A stretch of 35,542 nucleotides of DNA, from positions 1 to 35,542 of the forward strand of contig JBGVOL010000093.1 of the NCBI GenBank assembly GCA_045126475.1, given 5' to 3'. Position numbers and translations under genes: made by a program. This document shows, piece after piece, positions 6,650 through 16,436 of this stretch. Under the pieces are notes generated by a model. It saw only the letters and a list, made by a program, of their open reading frames with translations, was not told the DNA's origin and ran no database searches. This DNA is from SVEL01 sp045126475. Its GTDB lineage: Bacteria > Bacillota > Clostridia > Lachnospirales > Lachnospiraceae. Every line of letters begins with the position of its first letter. The first letter of the stretch is position 1.

Positions 6650-7408
6650 TTATAATAACCGCCAATAATCAAGCTGCTCCTCACTGACAAACCCATGATG
6701 AGAATACATGGCGTGGGCGGCGGTATTCGCTCCGCTGACATGAAGAAGTATCTTTGTCACCTCTTCCTCCATGAGATGCTTAAGTATCATTAGAAGCATT
6801 TCTGTACCATATCCGTTGCCGCGATGCTCAGGCAATATCTGAAAATCGTAGATTACTGCGTGGGTTCTTGTAAATTCCACCTTGCAGCTTCCAATAGGAA
6901 TATTTCCCATATATGTCCCATAAATTTCTGTATTTTCATCCTTAGTGTAAGTCATCTCAAGCCTTCCGGCAGGTTCCGGCTTTACACCCATGTCGTAGCT
7001 CATAAGATACTCAGTTCTGTCAGGCACTGCTCCAATCTTTTTAATTACAGCCTGCCCGCTTACAGACCCCGGTTCATTTACAAAGAACACATTTTCAAGG
7101 CTCCACTCCTTTATATGAGTCAGTGCTTCCTTCCATAAACGTGTGAAATATCCTTTTTTTCTGTATTCCGGCAATGTGTTACCGTATACCTCACACTGGC
7201 TTTCATCCGGCATAAACACCGAAAGAAAGCTTACAAGTGTATCTCCATGATACATCATGTAAAAGCACGGAAATGTCATGTCATCGTTAAGCTCCGGCTC
7301 AAGAAATGATACACCCCTCGTACCGTCCTCAAGACGGCATTTACCTATAAGTTCTCTTGCATCATTATACTGGTTTGAAGTAAGTGTGTTTGTAACAAAT
7401 ATATTCAT
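6650..7408 (-). CDS. Tandem GNAT-domain acetyltransferase
   Basis: A 252-residue protein with two GNAT modules. The first (about 1-145) has PEYRKKGYFTRLW at residues 80-92, a degenerate acetyl-CoA loop (R-x-x-G-x-F) typical of a non-catalytic or altered half. The second (about 150-252) has the complete loop PEHRGNGYGTEML at 193-205 and HVSGANTAAHAMYSHHGF near the end, so it should be the active half. Tandem GNAT proteins of this size are widespread in Firmicutes and the substrate is unknown. The start is five bases after the pepP stop, with a GAGAGG site inside the pepP end, so the two are co-transcribed. Confidence 0.85.
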   Translation of the reverse strand: MNIFVTNTLTSNQYNDARELIGKCRLEDGTRGVSFLEPELNDDMTFPCFYMMYHGDTLVSFLSVFMPDESQCEVYGNTLPEYRKKGYFTRLWKEALTHIKEWSLENVFFVNEPGSVSGQAVIKKIGAVPDRTEYLMSYDMGVKPEPAGRLEMTYTKDENTEIYGTYMGNIPIGSCKVEFTRTHAVIYDFQILPEHRGNGYGTEMLLMILKHLMEEEVTKILLHVSGANTAAHAMYSHHGFVSEEQLDYWRLL

Positions 7409-7413
7409 TAACC

Positions 7414-9207
7414 CTATACCTCTCTGGTTGCTTTCTTAAGCCATTCTCTCTCCTCATCATCAAGATATGGCGAAATCTTCTCGTAAACCTGTCTGTGATA
7501 TACGTTAAGTCTGTCCTTATCAATGTCACTCATCATATCAAAATCAATGGCATCAAGATCAATAGGAACCATTGTCAGATTCTCAAATCTCATAAACTGA
7601 CCGTACTCGTTTTTCTCATCTTTTACGCAGACAATCATATTCTCCGTACGTATTCCGTATTTGCTCTCAAGATAAAAGCCCGGCTCATTTGATGTTATCA
7701 TGCCTTCTTCAAATACAGCACTGTCCATTCTCTCAGGTACACACTTCCATCTGAAACCGTTTGGTGCCTCATGGACATTTAAATAATATCCCACACCATG
7801 ACCTGTTCCGTGATTGTAGTCAAGTCCCATTTCCCACAGCGGGCCTCTTGCAAGGTAGTCAAGATTGATACCTCTCACACCATATAAAAACTTGGCGGCA
7901 GCAAGATTTAAGTGTCCCTTTAAAACTGCCGTAAAGTGTTTCTTCTGCTCTGCCGTACACGGTCCTAATGCAACAGTTCTTGTTATATCGGTAGTTCCCT
8001 CAAGATACTGTCCGCCTGTGTCAAATAATACAAAGCTTTCAGGAAGAAGCTTGGTATCACTCTCCTTTGTCGGAGAATAATGGCACATTGCAGCATTTGC
8101 ACCATATGCAACAATTGGCTCAAAGCTTGGGCCCATATAATTCTCACCCTGTTCCCTTAAGCCTTCCAGATATTCAGCGGCACTAAGCTCTGTAATCTCC
8201 ATCTTTCCGATATTTTTCTTAAGCCAGTACATAAACTTTGTAACTGCAACTCCGTCCTTAATATGGGCGATTCTCTCATTTTCTACCTCTGTGCTGTTCT
8301 TTATGGCCTTTGGAAGAAGTGTAAGGTTTGTTTCATCGATTACCCTTACATTTTCAGGAATATTCTTTACTATGGCATAATTTGCCTTTCTTCCGTCTAT
8401 TATTACAGTCTTATCACCCGATATATTCTTTATATCCTCATAAATATCATTATACGGTTTTAAAGATATACCGTCCTTTGAAAGTTCTGCCATTACATCT
8501 GCCGAAAAAGCCTCTGCCTGTCCATAGATAACAGCCTCATTTTCCGTCAGCACGGCATATGAGAGCACAACAGGATTGCACTGTACATCATTTCCGCGGA
8601 TATTAAAGAGCCATGCTATGTCATCAAGAGATGTAAGGATATATATATCAGCCCTCTTTTCCTTCATAAGACCACGTATTTTATCAAACTTGTCAGCCCT
8701 TGACTGTCCGCAGTACTTAACGTCAAGAATCTTCACCGGCTCCTTTGAAAGCTGAGGTCTGTCTGTCCATATTTCACCAATCAAATCCTTATCGTATACG
8801 ATAGATACCCCTTTTTCTGTCATAGCCTCCTCAAGCTTTTTAGCGTATACCGAATCCACACATCTTCCGTCAAAGCCAAGAAACTGACCCTCTGTCATGG
8901 ACTTCTCAAGGTATTCCTTTACAGTCGGAACATCAGGCTGTCCCATCTTCATAAGCTCCACACCTGTATCCTTAAGTTCTGCCGCCGCCTGGATAAAATA
9001 TCTTCCGTCAGTCCACAGTCTTGCCTCCGTAAGAGTTATGACAGCCGTTCCCGCAGAGCCCGTAAATCCCGTAATGTACTTTCTGCACTTAAAATAATCA
9101 CCCACATACTCAGAGCTGTGAAAATCATTTGTGGGAACCATGTACACATCAATTCCGTTCGCTCTCATAACCTGACGCAATTTCTCAATTCTCTCTTTAA
9201 TCATCAT
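7414..9207 (-). CDS. pepP: Aminopeptidase P family (M24B) Xaa-Pro aminopeptidase
   Basis: A 597-residue cytoplasmic metallopeptidase that removes an N-terminal residue preceding proline. It has the three-domain long form seen in eukaryote-like and clostridial APP enzymes: two creatinase-like N domains (about 1-300) and a pita-bread M24 catalytic domain (about 310-540) with metal ligands D396 and D407 (LFDTGGQYLEGTTDITRT), H470 (HGTGHGVGYYL), E508 (SNEPGFY) and E522, plus a C-terminal APP tail ending KKATREV. All five ligands are present. Two ATG codons in tandem (9207 and 9204) follow an AGGAAGGA site; either may be used. A LysR gene lies 12 bases upstream and a tandem GNAT gene directly downstream. 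Confidence 0.93.
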   Translation of the reverse strand: MMIKERIEKLRQVMRANGIDVYMVPTNDFHSSEYVGDYFKCRKYITGFTGSAGTAVITLTEARLWTDGRYFIQAAAELKDTGVELMKMGQPDVPTVKEYLEKSMTEGQFLGFDGRCVDSVYAKKLEEAMTEKGVSIVYDKDLIGEIWTDRPQLSKEPVKILDVKYCGQSRADKFDKIRGLMKEKRADIYILTSLDDIAWLFNIRGNDVQCNPVVLSYAVLTENEAVIYGQAEAFSADVMAELSKDGISLKPYNDIYEDIKNISGDKTVIIDGRKANYAIVKNIPENVRVIDETNLTLLPKAIKNSTEVENERIAHIKDGVAVTKFMYWLKKNIGKMEITELSAAEYLEGLREQGENYMGPSFEPIVAYGANAAMCHYSPTKESDTKLLPESFVLFDTGGQYLEGTTDITRTVALGPCTAEQKKHFTAVLKGHLNLAAAKFLYGVRGINLDYLARGPLWEMGLDYNHGTGHGVGYYLNVHEAPNGFRWKCVPERMDSAVFEEGMITSNEPGFYLESKYGIRTENMIVCVKDEKNEYGQFMRFENLTMVPIDLDAIDFDMMSDIDKDRLNVYHRQVYEKISPYLDDEEREWLKKATREV

Positions 9208-9219
9208 TCAACATCCTTC

Positions 9220-10110
9220 CTACACTGTTATTCCGATTATTTCCAAAAGTTTTTTTCCTGCGGCAGACATTGGATTTTTTCTGTCCGTCACTATACAAAT
9301 ATCCCTGTCTGGGATATTTTTATCAAAATTCACCTGTTTCAATTCACCTGACTCAAGGAACTTTTCTGCGAAATCTTTCATTACACAGCCAACGCCCAGA
9401 TTTCTCACTGCAAACTGTACAATCATATCGCTTGTTGCAAGCTCAAATTCCGGCTCAATATTTACGCCCTCTGCCTCTAAAAACACATCTATTGCTTTTC
9501 TGGTACTTGTGCTCTTTTCAAGACAGATAAGCGGCAATTCTGACAGTGTGCCAAGCTTATTCTCTTTTTCGGCAAGATATGAAAATTCCCTTCCTGCCAC
9601 AAATATTGTCTCAATCTTTCTGACAGGAATAATACTCATGTTTTCCTTTGTCTCGAAGGGCATACTGACTATGGCAAAATCAGTTTTTCCCTCCTGAAGC
9701 TGTCGCAATGCTTCAGGTGTTGGTGCATTTGCCACATTGACCTTTATATTTGGATATCTGTCATGAAACTTCTCAAGAAACGGCAGCAGATAAAACTGCA
9801 ATGTCATATCACTTGCACCGATTTTAATATCACCCATGTCAATGTCAAGAAGTTTTTTGAACTTCTCTTCACCCTTTTCAATGGCTTCATATCCCATCTT
9901 TACATGGGCATACAGAACTTCTCCCTCAGGAGTAAGCTTAACTCCCTTGGCCGTGCGAAGAAAGAGTTTTCCGCCAAGGCTCTTCTCAAGCTGCTTCAAA
10001 GCCTGGCTTACGGCGGGCTGTGATATGCACATCATTTCTGCCGCCTGTGTCAGATTGCCACAGCGGGCAACATAATAAAATACTTTATAATATTCAAGAT
10101 TTGTGTTCAT
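9220..10110 (-). CDS. LysR-family transcriptional regulator
   Basis: A 296-residue LysR regulator of usual length. The winged helix-turn-helix is at residues 1-62 (YYKVFYYVARCGNLTQAAEMMCISQPAVSQALKQLE), followed by a linker helix and a periplasmic-binding-like effector domain (about 88-290). The sequence resembles CysL/YwfK-type regulators, but no effector can be assigned. Unusually it is not divergent from its neighbours: it lies 13 bases after recO and 12 bases before pepP on the same strand, so it seems to be transcribed with the era-recO genes and may regulate genes elsewhere. Confidence 0.92.
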   Translation of the reverse strand: MNTNLEYYKVFYYVARCGNLTQAAEMMCISQPAVSQALKQLEKSLGGKLFLRTAKGVKLTPEGEVLYAHVKMGYEAIEKGEEKFKKLLDIDMGDIKIGASDMTLQFYLLPFLEKFHDRYPNIKVNVANAPTPEALRQLQEGKTDFAIVSMPFETKENMSIIPVRKIETIFVAGREFSYLAEKENKLGTLSELPLICLEKSTSTRKAIDVFLEAEGVNIEPEFELATSDMIVQFAVRNLGVGCVMKDFAEKFLESGELKQVNFDKNIPDRDICIVTDRKNPMSAAGKKLLEIIGITV

Positions 10111-10123
10111 TACAAAACCTCTT

Positions 10124-10864
10124 TTATAAAAACTCCAATGATTTAAATTCCCTGTCTATATATTTTGTCCGCCATCTTCCCATAACCATGGAAAGTTCCG
10201 TCAGAACCTGCTCAGAAACGGTAAAGCTGTACAGTTTTTCTATAGGCGACGAGATTATATACTGCATGGTATAAAAGGTTGATGTATTAAGCTCCACCAT
10301 ATCCTTTACCTCACCTGAACATTCTCTGCACACTGCCCCGCTCTTTTCCACGGAGAAACCGCATAATTCTTCCTTATTTCCACACCGGACACACGAAAAT
10401 ACATCCGGGTACTCTCCGTTTATGGCAAACATTTTAAGCTCATATATGTATCTTACAAGCTTATCAGGAATTGATTTGCGATTCAGTGCCTTTAATGAGC
10501 TGTACAGCAGGTTTATCATTTCCTTTGCAGGAGCATTTTCATGACTGTAATAATCAGCAAGCTCAAGGAAATAAAATCCGTAATATACCGCATTCATATC
10601 CGTTGTTATCTCGTCGAAATAGTTTGTTATGCTTATATCAACAAGATTGTAGGCTTCCCTTCCCTGATACAGGGTGAATTCGCCGAAAGAAAACGGTCTG
10701 CTTCCCGCTGCAAAACGGCTTGAAGGCCTTCTCGCCCCTTTAACGAAGACCGTTATCTTTCCTCTCTGTCCTGTAAGAATAACAAGCCGTTTGTCATATT
10801 CACCCACAGGTGTCGCCTGAAGCACAATACCTGTCAATTTTACCTGATTACTGTTTTGCATCAT
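10124..10864 (-). CDS. recO: DNA repair protein RecO
   Basis: A 246-residue RecO that works with RecR to load RecA on SSB-coated DNA and to anneal strands. It has the N-terminal OB fold (LTGIVLQATPVGEYDKRLVILT..GKITVFVKGARRPSSRFA), a helical domain with FYFLELADYYS, and a four-cysteine zinc site of the CxxC...CxxC type (CVRCGNKEELCG and CREC). I chose the ATG at 10864 because a TTAGGA site lies 9 bases upstream; an in-frame ATG at 10891 has no such site and would add nine residues inside era. The gene overlaps the end of era by 17 bases, a common arrangement in Clostridia. Confidence 0.92.
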   Translation of the reverse strand: MMQNSNQVKLTGIVLQATPVGEYDKRLVILTGQRGKITVFVKGARRPSSRFAAGSRPFSFGEFTLYQGREAYNLVDISITNYFDEITTDMNAVYYGFYFLELADYYSHENAPAKEMINLLYSSLKALNRKSIPDKLVRYIYELKMFAINGEYPDVFSCVRCGNKEELCGFSVEKSGAVCRECSGEVKDMVELNTSTFYTMQYIISSPIEKLYSFTVSEQVLTELSMVMGRWRTKYIDREFKSLEFL

Positions 10865-11750
10865 AACCAAAATTCCTAAGCTGCACGTCACTGTCGCGCC
10901 ATTCCTTACGAACCTTAACCCACAGCTTCAAATTAACCTTTATTTCAATCATCTTTTCGATTTCATAGCGGGCAGCACTTCCTATCTTTTTAAGCATTGC
11001 CCCCTGTTTTCCGATGATTATTCCCTTATGCGAATCTCTTTCACATACAATTGTAGCATCAATGTCAATAATATCGCCTGATTTTCTTTCTTTCATCCGG
11101 TCAATATATACGGCAATTCCGTGAGGTATCTCCTCATCAAGACATTTTAGTGCCTTTTCTCTTATGAGCTCCGCAACAATCTGTCTCATTGGCTGGTCTG
11201 TAACCGTTTCCTCATCATAGAACATAGGACCATAAGGCAGGTACTTAAAAATTGTATCTATAAGGTCATCTGTGTTTGTTCCTTTTAAGGCCGATACCGG
11301 TACTATCTCCGCAAAATCAAGGATTTTTCTGTAATTATCTATAAATTTCAAAATTTCCTCTTTTTTTATGGTATCTACCTTGTTAATGACAAGTATTACC
11401 GGGGTTTTTATCTGCTCAAGCTGCTCCGCAATATGCCTCTCACCTGCTCCTATATAGTCTGTAGGCTCCACAAGCCACAATACCACATCAACTTCCTTCA
11501 AAGTCTGCTCAGCCACATTTACCATATATTCACCAAGCTTATTCTTTGCCTTGTGAATACCCGGTGTGTCGAGAAATACAATCTGCCCCTCATCACAGGT
11601 ATACACAGTCTGTATTCTGTTTCTTGTTGTCTGTGGTTTGTTTGATGTGATTGCAATCTTCTGACCGATAATCCTGTTCATAAGTGTGGATTTTCCAACA
11701 TTCGGTCTTCCGATTAGTGTCACAAAGCCTGACTTAAAATTGTCTGCCAT
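10848..11750 (-). CDS. era: GTPase Era
   Basis: A 300-residue Era GTPase, needed for 16S rRNA 3'-end maturation and 30S subunit assembly. GTP-binding motifs are G1 GRPNVGKS (14-21), G2 Thr in the PQTTRNRIQ loop, G3 DTPG, G4 NKVD and G5 VSALKG. The C-terminal KH domain contains GIIIGKQGAMLKKIG, which binds the anti-Shine-Dalgarno region of 16S rRNA. Length and motifs are complete. It follows the M16 peptidase gene by 37 bases and overlaps recO. Confidence 0.97.
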   Translation of the reverse strand: MADNFKSGFVTLIGRPNVGKSTLMNRIIGQKIAITSNKPQTTRNRIQTVYTCDEGQIVFLDTPGIHKAKNKLGEYMVNVAEQTLKEVDVVLWLVEPTDYIGAGERHIAEQLEQIKTPVILVINKVDTIKKEEILKFIDNYRKILDFAEIVPVSALKGTNTDDLIDTIFKYLPYGPMFYDEETVTDQPMRQIVAELIREKALKCLDEEIPHGIAVYIDRMKERKSGDIIDIDATIVCERDSHKGIIIGKQGAMLKKIGSAARYEIEKMIEIKVNLKLWVKVRKEWRDSDVQLRNFGYDAKQ

Positions 11751-11787
11751 ATGCTTTCCTTTGTCCTTTCTCTTCTATAAATTACTC

Positions 11788-14715
11788 TTACTTAAGCAAA
11801 TCCTTTGTCTCCATAAACAATGAATTACATTCCTCTATCTTTCCGGCATTTCCTATAACACAGATATTGTTCTGTGCAAGAACTGCCTCTATCATGTCTG
11901 CCACCTGATGAACCTTCTCATTGGACAATGACAATACTTCATCTCTCTCCTTCTGAACCATATCCATATTGATGTTTGTCAGATAGAATTTAAGTGCAAC
12001 ATCACCCTTGCCCTTTGCTGTCTTCGGTCTGTCAAGGGTGCTTATGGTTCCGATAATATATTTTAATATATCTCTGTCAGACTCATTAAAGTTCCTTAAG
12101 AATTCAGGTATTCCGTTATAAATATCATTTGTCTTGTCAAGATTTGGGTCACGGTATGAACAGAAATATACATTTCCGCCATATGCATATGCGCTCATGC
12201 ATCCGTACGCACCGCCCTTTACACGGATATTTTCCCAGAGATATCCATAGTCCATAATATTCTCAAGTGTCTTTAAAATACCTGTGTACTCAAAGCCTTC
12301 CTTTCTGAAATTGCCTGTTCTTGCCACATACTGAATCTGTGCCGATGTCTTTAAGCCCTCGTTTCTCTTCACAGTTTTAAGATTTCTGTCTGCCTTAACA
12401 CATTCATCGGAAGCAAGACCTGACACAAACCGTGCAAACGGCTCTTCAAGTTTTTTAATGCCATCCTCATCGGACGTAAAGCTCAGCACAAGATTATTCA
12501 CGTTAAATATCGCTTTTATGGTCTCCTTGAGATTTCCTATAATCTCATCGGCCTTAGCATCAAAGTTCTCAGCCAGATCCTCTATAAACCACATATACTC
12601 AACACCTGAAATCATATCTGCCACAAGAGCACTCTCTGAAAAATATGATGTAGCTCTTCCTATTGCAAGTGAATGACCGTTATTTCCCGCTTTTGCGGCA
12701 TGACCTGCCTTAATCTCATTTATTATTTCTTTTATACGCTTCTTATCATCAACCTTTGATGTCATAAGAACCTCTGACAATATGTCAAACGCCTTATCAA
12801 TCTTCTGACTGAACACCTTTATCGCTGCTTCAAAACGCAGATAATAGTTTTCTGCCGAAACGGCATCCCTGTAAACCGTTGCAGAGGTTTCCATACCGCC
12901 TGTATGGATGTTTATTGTATTGTTAAGCTGTACATATGATGATTTTTCCGTGTCCACATAACCAAGAACCTTTGTCAGAAGTCCCACATACGGAATAAGC
13001 TCCTGTTTAAGATTTTCGGTATTAAATGACACCGTAATATACCCTATGTTGTTTGTGAAAAGGTCGCTGTAAACAACCTTTACACCTGACATATCCCTGA
13101 CCTGATATTCTATCTTCTGAGATTTCTTATCGATATCATCAAGCTTAAGCATCGGTATTGTTGCTAACTCCTCCTGTGTGCTTGGCTCACTCTGATACTG
13201 CAAAAGATGCTTTGTATCATCGATGATTGCCTGAAGTTCTTCTTCCGAGAGGGATTCCTTGTACTTTGCAAGTTTTTCTGCTAACTCTTTTTCCTTCTTG
13301 TCTGTAAGACCCTTTTCCGGTGCAAGTGTAAGTATTGTCTTATGGTTGTTATTTAATATAAATTCCTCTATGAGGCTCTCAAAATAACCTGTGTCGACAA
13401 CACTGTTAAGGTAAACAAATGTATCATCCGCATCAATGAGCGTAAACGGATGCATCTCATCAAACATCCATGCTTCAAGGACATCAAGACTGTAAAACAG
13501 TCCCTTTGAATTTCCGCCGAAATCAGCCTCCCTGTACCTGAATTCGTATATATTAAGTGCCGCTCTTAAAGCATCCCTGTCGATACCTTCCTCAACAAGT
13601 TTCTTAAGAGTATCCTCAATAACTTTAACAATCTTGTCCTTGTCCTCTTTGTTTGCACCCTTTGCCACAAATGTAAATATATTCTGCATTGCAGTAATAC
13701 ATCCGCCTGTTATATCCTTTGCAAGACCGGCATCCACAAGAGCCTTTTTCACAGGTGAACCCGGCATTGTTATGAGGGCATATTCAAGAACATTCATTGC
13801 ATAGTAAATCTTCACATCTGTGCATTTTCCAAATGTTGTTGTATATGCAATATATGTCTTATCCTTATCATCCTCGTTTTCACCGATTGAATATGCTCTG
13901 TACTCATCATGAGGCTCAGCAAAAGGAGTCTGCTCCGTCAGTCTTGAATTTACGTCAAGATAATCATACTTTGACAGATACTCATTGTGAATAAACTCAA
14001 GCCTCTCAACCGGGTCAATATCTCCGTAAAGGTAGATAAAGCTGTTTGAAGGATGATAATATTTTTTATGGAAATCCATAAATTCCTCGTAAGTAAGCTC
14101 AGGAATATAGTCCGGATCACCACCTGACTCATACTGATACTCATTGTCAGGGAATATGGTGTGTCTGATGTGTCTGAATAAAACACCGTCAGGTGAAGAG
14201 AATGCTCCCTTCATCTCGTTGTATACAACACCGCTTATCTTTAACTCATCCTCCATGCTGTCCAGCTTGTAGCTCCAGCCCTCCTGCATGAAGATTTCCT
14301 TATGTTTGTAAATATTCGGATGAAACACTGCATCAAGATACACATCCATGAGATTCTTAAAATCAGCATCATTGCAGCTTGCAACAGGATACATTGTCTT
14401 CATTGATGATGTCATGGCATTCAAAAATGTATTAAGCGAGCCTTTTACAAGCTCTACAAACGGGTCCTTTACAGGAAACTTGTCCGAGCCGCACAAAACC
14501 GAATGTTCCATAATATGAGGAACACCTGTATCGTCTGAACATGGTGTTCTGAAGGCAATGTTAAATACCTTGTTATTATCGTCATTAAGCAAAAGTGCAA
14601 CCTTTGCTCTAGTCTTTTTATGACTGAGCAGATAACCTGTGGCGTCAAGCGCCTTAATGTTTTTTACATCAAGTAAATCATAATTTTCCAAGTGAGATAA
14701 GTCTACATTTTTCAT
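11788..14715 (-). CDS. M16C-family insulinase-like zinc peptidase (presequence-protease type)
   Basis: A 975-residue M16 peptidase. The inverted zinc motif HxxEH is at residues 67-71 (HIMEH), with the distal Glu ligand in SGVVYNEMKGAFSS about 80 residues later. A central peptidase_M16C-associated region and a second, inactive M16 half follow, including the R/Y signature near the C-terminus (VKGGAYGCMSAY). The closed two-half single chain is typical of PreP/falcilysin-type proteins that degrade free peptides. There is no signal peptide, so it is probably cytoplasmic and recycles peptides. It has its own promoter at 14755-14783 and probably drives era, recO and the genes after them. Confidence 0.93.
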   Translation of the reverse strand: MKNVDLSHLENYDLLDVKNIKALDATGYLLSHKKTRAKVALLLNDDNNKVFNIAFRTPCSDDTGVPHIMEHSVLCGSDKFPVKDPFVELVKGSLNTFLNAMTSSMKTMYPVASCNDADFKNLMDVYLDAVFHPNIYKHKEIFMQEGWSYKLDSMEDELKISGVVYNEMKGAFSSPDGVLFRHIRHTIFPDNEYQYESGGDPDYIPELTYEEFMDFHKKYYHPSNSFIYLYGDIDPVERLEFIHNEYLSKYDYLDVNSRLTEQTPFAEPHDEYRAYSIGENEDDKDKTYIAYTTTFGKCTDVKIYYAMNVLEYALITMPGSPVKKALVDAGLAKDITGGCITAMQNIFTFVAKGANKEDKDKIVKVIEDTLKKLVEEGIDRDALRAALNIYEFRYREADFGGNSKGLFYSLDVLEAWMFDEMHPFTLIDADDTFVYLNSVVDTGYFESLIEEFILNNNHKTILTLAPEKGLTDKKEKELAEKLAKYKESLSEEELQAIIDDTKHLLQYQSEPSTQEELATIPMLKLDDIDKKSQKIEYQVRDMSGVKVVYSDLFTNNIGYITVSFNTENLKQELIPYVGLLTKVLGYVDTEKSSYVQLNNTINIHTGGMETSATVYRDAVSAENYYLRFEAAIKVFSQKIDKAFDILSEVLMTSKVDDKKRIKEIINEIKAGHAAKAGNNGHSLAIGRATSYFSESALVADMISGVEYMWFIEDLAENFDAKADEIIGNLKETIKAIFNVNNLVLSFTSDEDGIKKLEEPFARFVSGLASDECVKADRNLKTVKRNEGLKTSAQIQYVARTGNFRKEGFEYTGILKTLENIMDYGYLWENIRVKGGAYGCMSAYAYGGNVYFCSYRDPNLDKTNDIYNGIPEFLRNFNESDRDILKYIIGTISTLDRPKTAKGKGDVALKFYLTNINMDMVQKERDEVLSLSNEKVHQVADMIEAVLAQNNICVIGNAGKIEECNSLFMETKDLLK

Positions 14716-14754
14716 TATTAAACTATTCCTTTCTTCCCTTTGATTCTATTCAAA

Positions 14755-14783
14755 ATTTTAGTCTAAATCTGCCCAAAAATCAA
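14755..14783 (-). promoter_or_regulatory. Promoter of the M16 peptidase-era-recO operon
   Basis: On the minus strand TTGATT (14778-14783) and TAAAAT (14755-14760), spacing 17, in the 98-base gap after ptsI. No clear terminator for ptsI is visible in the same gap. Confidence 0.65.
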
Positions 14784-14813
14784 GCAATTATGCATGACTT
14801 GTTAGCCTGTACT

Positions 14814-16436
14814 CTATATACTTCGTACTTTTTCACGAAGATTTAGTACAAATGCCGGAGATACCGAAAGTTCGTCGACACTCATATCCAAAAATGTCTC
14901 TGTGAGAGAGGTGTCTGCCGCAAGTTCTCCGCATATTCCTACCCGGCAGTTGCCTGCATGACCGTTTTTTACAACCATCTCTATCATCTTTAGTACCGCA
15001 GGATGGTGGGAGTCATAAAAGCCCGAAAGGTTTTGGTTCTGCCTGTCAATAGCCAGTGTGTACTGCGTCAGGTCGTTTGTTCCGATGCTGAAGAACTCGA
15101 CCTCTTTTGCAAGTTCGTCACTTATCATAACTGCTGCAGGTGTCTCTATCATAACACCGATTTCCACCTCCTTATATGGCACTCCTGCCTCTTTAAGTTC
15201 ACTCTTAACTTCATTTACTATCTCTTTGATTTTCCTTACTTCCGAAACAGATATAATCATCGGGAACATCACAGAAATATTGCCGTAGACGCTTGCCCTC
15301 AAGATGGCGCGAATCTGTGTCTTAAAGATTTCCGGTCTCTCAAGGCATATTCTTATGGCACGAAATCCCATGGCCGGATTGTCCTCATGACCCAGCTCAA
15401 AATAATCAACCTTCTTATCAGCACCTATGTCAAGAGTCCTTATAATCACTTTCTTACCTGCCATATTCTCTGCAACATCCCTGTATGCAATAAACTGTTC
15501 CTCCTCCGTAGGATATCTGTCCATTCCAAGATACAGAAATTCACTTCTGAAAAGTCCTATACCGCCGGCATCATTTTTAAGTGCACTGTCAACATCAGAT
15601 ACTCCGCCGATATTTGCATAAATCTCAACTTTTCTGCCGTCAGTTGTAATATTTTCTTTTCCCTTAAGTTCAAAAAGAAGCTTTCTTCTGCGCAAATCTT
15701 CATCTCTTCTTTTTATCATTGCTGCGCGGACATCTTCATCCGGCTCTATTATTAGAGTACCTGTATACCCGTCAACTATGGCTTCCTTTCCGTCAATATC
15801 ATCAGGGAAATCAACACTTATCAGTGCCGGAATATTCATGGTTCCGGCAAGTATGGCCGTGTGGGAATTTGCAGAACCGTATCTTGTTACAAATGCGATA
15901 ACCTTTGTTTTGTCCATCTGTACCGTTTCTGACGGTGCAAGGTCATCTGCCGCCACTATAAGTAAGCCATTATCCTTTTCAGACTCTTTGCTTCCATCTT
16001 CAGACGCACCATTCAATATCTTTATAATCCGATTAGAAACATCCCTTATGTCTGCTGCCCTGCCTCGCATGTAATCATCATCCATAGCCTCAAACATGGC
16101 GGCAAAATTGTCGGACGTACATGCCACCGCGTACTCCGCATTAACCTTCTGATTGTCAATGATATGCAGGGTTGAATCTATAAAATCGTAATCCTCAAGC
16201 ATCATCTGATGTGCTTCAAAAATAGCTGCGCTTGTCTCACCGGCTTCCTTTAGAGCCTTTTCATACAACTGTGAAAGCTCACTTACTGCCTTATCCTTAG
16301 CTTTATAAAAGCGCTCCTTCTCTGCCTCTGTATCTTCCCTGTGAATACGTTTAACAATGCTGTCGTTTTTTCTGTAAAGGCTTATGGTGCCTATTGCTAT
16401 GCCGTTAAAAACCGCTTTTCCCTCATACTTTTTCAT
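14814..16436 (-). CDS. ptsI: PTS enzyme I (phosphoenolpyruvate-protein phosphotransferase)
   Basis: A 540-residue enzyme I that takes phosphate from PEP and passes it to HPr, the first step of all PTS sugar uptake. The phosphohistidine loop is GSANSHTAILAG with H192. The PEP-binding barrel shows RTLDIGADKK, MGFRAIRICL, IGVMIETPAA, FSIGTNDLTQYT and the catalytic cysteine in GICGELAAD. The start is the ATG at 16436, 14 bases inside the end of the 1-phosphofructokinase gene, with GGAAGAGG upstream; a longer in-frame extension to 16643 only reads out-of-frame DNA of that gene. No ptsH is next to it, which is unusual. Confidence 0.95.
   Translation of the reverse strand: MKKYEGKAVFNGIAIGTISLYRKNDSIVKRIHREDTEAEKERFYKAKDKAVSELSQLYEKALKEAGETSAAIFEAHQMMLEDYDFIDSTLHIIDNQKVNAEYAVACTSDNFAAMFEAMDDDYMRGRAADIRDVSNRIIKILNGASEDGSKESEKDNGLLIVAADDLAPSETVQMDKTKVIAFVTRYGSANSHTAILAGTMNIPALISVDFPDDIDGKEAIVDGYTGTLIIEPDEDVRAAMIKRRDEDLRRRKLLFELKGKENITTDGRKVEIYANIGGVSDVDSALKNDAGGIGLFRSEFLYLGMDRYPTEEEQFIAYRDVAENMAGKKVIIRTLDIGADKKVDYFELGHEDNPAMGFRAIRICLERPEIFKTQIRAILRASVYGNISVMFPMIISVSEVRKIKEIVNEVKSELKEAGVPYKEVEIGVMIETPAAVMISDELAKEVEFFSIGTNDLTQYTLAIDRQNQNLSGFYDSHHPAVLKMIEMVVKNGHAGNCRVGICGELAADTSLTETFLDMSVDELSVSPAFVLNLREKVRSI

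Noticed and set aside
15003..15755. A 250-codon plus-strand frame opposite ptsI
   Set aside because: It is antisense to a conserved enzyme, is Cys/His/Phe-rich without a domain, and has no start signals.
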